Assembly: GCA_018806915.1 (NCBI GenBank)
Contig: JAGKQI010000018.1
Span: forward strand, 62,001-126,000
Length of the DNA stretch: 64,000 nt
From: Phytophthora colocasiae
Taxonomy: Eukaryota > Oomycota > Peronosporomycetes > Peronosporales > Peronosporaceae
Reading direction: 5' to 3'
Part shown: piece after piece, positions 63,228 to 64,000 of the stretch
Numbering within the stretch: position 1 is the first letter of the stretch
How the letters are laid out: every line of letters begins with the position of its first letter
Program-made: the position numbers and the translations under genes
The notes under the pieces: model-generated
Databases searched by the model: none
What the model was told of the DNA's origin: nothing
Seen by the model: only the letters and a program-made list of their open reading frames with translations

Positions 63228-64000
63228 TCAGTTGTAGCACTTGCGAGTCTCTGTTGACGCAACTCGCGCGACAGACTCATTTGCTCGTCCACTCTGGCTA
63301 CCTCGACCTCCTCCACTGGTCTGACCTCCTCGACCACGACTTCCACGTCCGCCTTGGCCGCGTATGTTGTCTTGTTTGTTCATTGTCTCTTCATACTCGA
63401 TCGCAAAAGACACTAACTCGGTAGCTTGTTGAAGGTAGTCCACCCTCTGCGAGTTCAATCTGGTCAACATTGCGCTTTGTAAGTACGGAGGCGCCGACTT
63501 GCACAAGCTCTGCAAGACATGTAAATCCGAGCAGCCCGATCGTTCAGCCACGTACGTGATGTACTGATAGTGATCAGTCCAGGTCCTATTCTTATCTTTT
63601 TCTGCTGTCATCAGCTGCAGTCCTTTAGCAGCCGAAATAGTTGTCATGTAGGGTACAAGCATCCTATTCATGGCGTGTTCCAGCGTCGGTGACTCCGTTG
63701 TCCACAATGGAACCATACATTCGAAGTAAACTAGCGCAGAACCATTGAGTTTCCCGTTTAGTGCCAAAATCCTGAATTCTTCAGGCCAGTCACCGCCGCT
63801 CATCTGTTGAGCTGCCCCCAGTCGTTGTAGGAACCACAGTCCCCATGCTTTAAAGTCTGCACCAAGTCCAGGATAAACTTCTTTCCCTGAAAACCTTTCG
63901 AAGCCTGGCCAATCGAGGTCACGTGGTTTGGGAAATTTTACACCGAAGTTCATCGGTGGCGAGAAGTTCTCCCCGGGTGGTGATGCTATCTTCTCTTGCT
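63228..64000 (-). CDS. gag: Copia gag, 5' end off the window, ends at a TGA in the zinc knuckle
   Basis: The frame is open to the window edge, with the N-terminal part ENFSPPMNFGVKFPKPRDLDWPGFERFSG upstream of and including Met 63953. A Copia-type gag body follows (LNGSALVYFECMV, YQYITYVAERSG), then an Arg/Gly-rich basic stretch (RGQGGRGSRGRGGQ) that would bind RNA. It ends TRKCYN-stop. The next codons, read on through the stop, give AEIEHLAWCC, so the TGA stands exactly where the second Cys of a CCHC knuckle belongs. Confidence 0.7.
   Translation of the reverse strand, partial: QEKIASPPGENFSPPMNFGVKFPKPRDLDWPGFERFSGKEVYPGLGADFKAWGLWFLQRLGAAQQMSGGDWPEEFRILALNGKLNGSALVYFECMVPLWTTESPTLEHAMNRMLVPYMTTISAAKGLQLMTAEKDKNRTWTDHYQYITYVAERSGCSDLHVLQSLCKSAPPYLQSAMLTRLNSQRVDYLQQATELVSFAIEYEETMNKQDNIRGQGGRGSRGRGGQTSGGGRGSQSGRANESVARVASTETRKCYN

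Larger units (their letters stand above)
59613..64000 (-). mobile_element. Ty1/Copia retrotransposon, decayed, 5' end off the window
   Basis: Minus-strand order gag, protease, integrase, reverse transcriptase, RNase H, with integrase before RT, which defines Copia. A probable short 3' LTR lies at 59613-59704. Coding is broken by in-frame TGA (63230-63228), a frame change at about 61905, TGA (60915-60913) and TAA (60534-60532). The 5' LTR is beyond the right edge. Confidence 0.85.

Overview
The window looks like nuclear DNA of an oomycete, most likely Phytophthora or a close relative. The reasons are a secreted protein with an RXLR plus dEER motif and a second with a variant motif, crinkler-like P-loop NTPase genes, short GT-AG introns (47-97 nt), and a repeat load of Ty3/Gypsy, Copia, piggyBac, hAT and Tc1/mariner elements. 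The species cannot be named from the sequence alone.

Layout. 1-8.4 kb: a partial acidic protein gene, a P4-type ATPase (phospholipid flippase) with two apparent frameshifts, and a convergent cysteine-rich, probably GPI-anchored secreted protein with one homopolymer frameshift. 8.4-25.6 kb: a decayed hAT transposase gene split by a 14.35-kb Ty3/Gypsy element (10781-25131, minus strand). The Gypsy element has long LTRs, gag, protease, reverse transcriptase, two RNase H domains, integrase and a chromodomain, plus a plus-strand (antisense) coiled-coil region between integrase and the 3' LTR. 26.2-44.4 kb: a mirror-image locus, ankyrin gene (+), crinkler-like gene (-), crinkler-like gene (+), ankyrin gene (-). 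It is broken by a solo LTR, by a hAT-like element and by a 6.85-kb piggyBac-like unit that carries two transposase genes in tandem.

44.5-53.2 kb is a compact housekeeping island: GPI ethanolamine-phosphate transferase 1 (PIG-N/Mcd4), Mediator subunit 4, a PP2C phosphatase, PDCD5 and a UVSSA-like repair protein. Two pairs share short divergent promoters. 53.3-59.1 kb holds two RXLR-type effector candidates around a Tc1/mariner element, a small TA-flanked MITE and a third, badly broken ankyrin copy with two hAT-type insertions. 59.6-64.0 kb is a decayed Copia element running off the right edge.

The picture is a gene-dense conserved core beside a repeat-rich, effector-bearing region in which transposons have repeatedly hit the ankyrin, crinkler-like and effector genes. 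Several otherwise well-conserved genes carry single one- or two-base frameshifts. These could be true decay or assembly indels, and raw reads would settle which. All identifications come from reading motifs; no database search was run.
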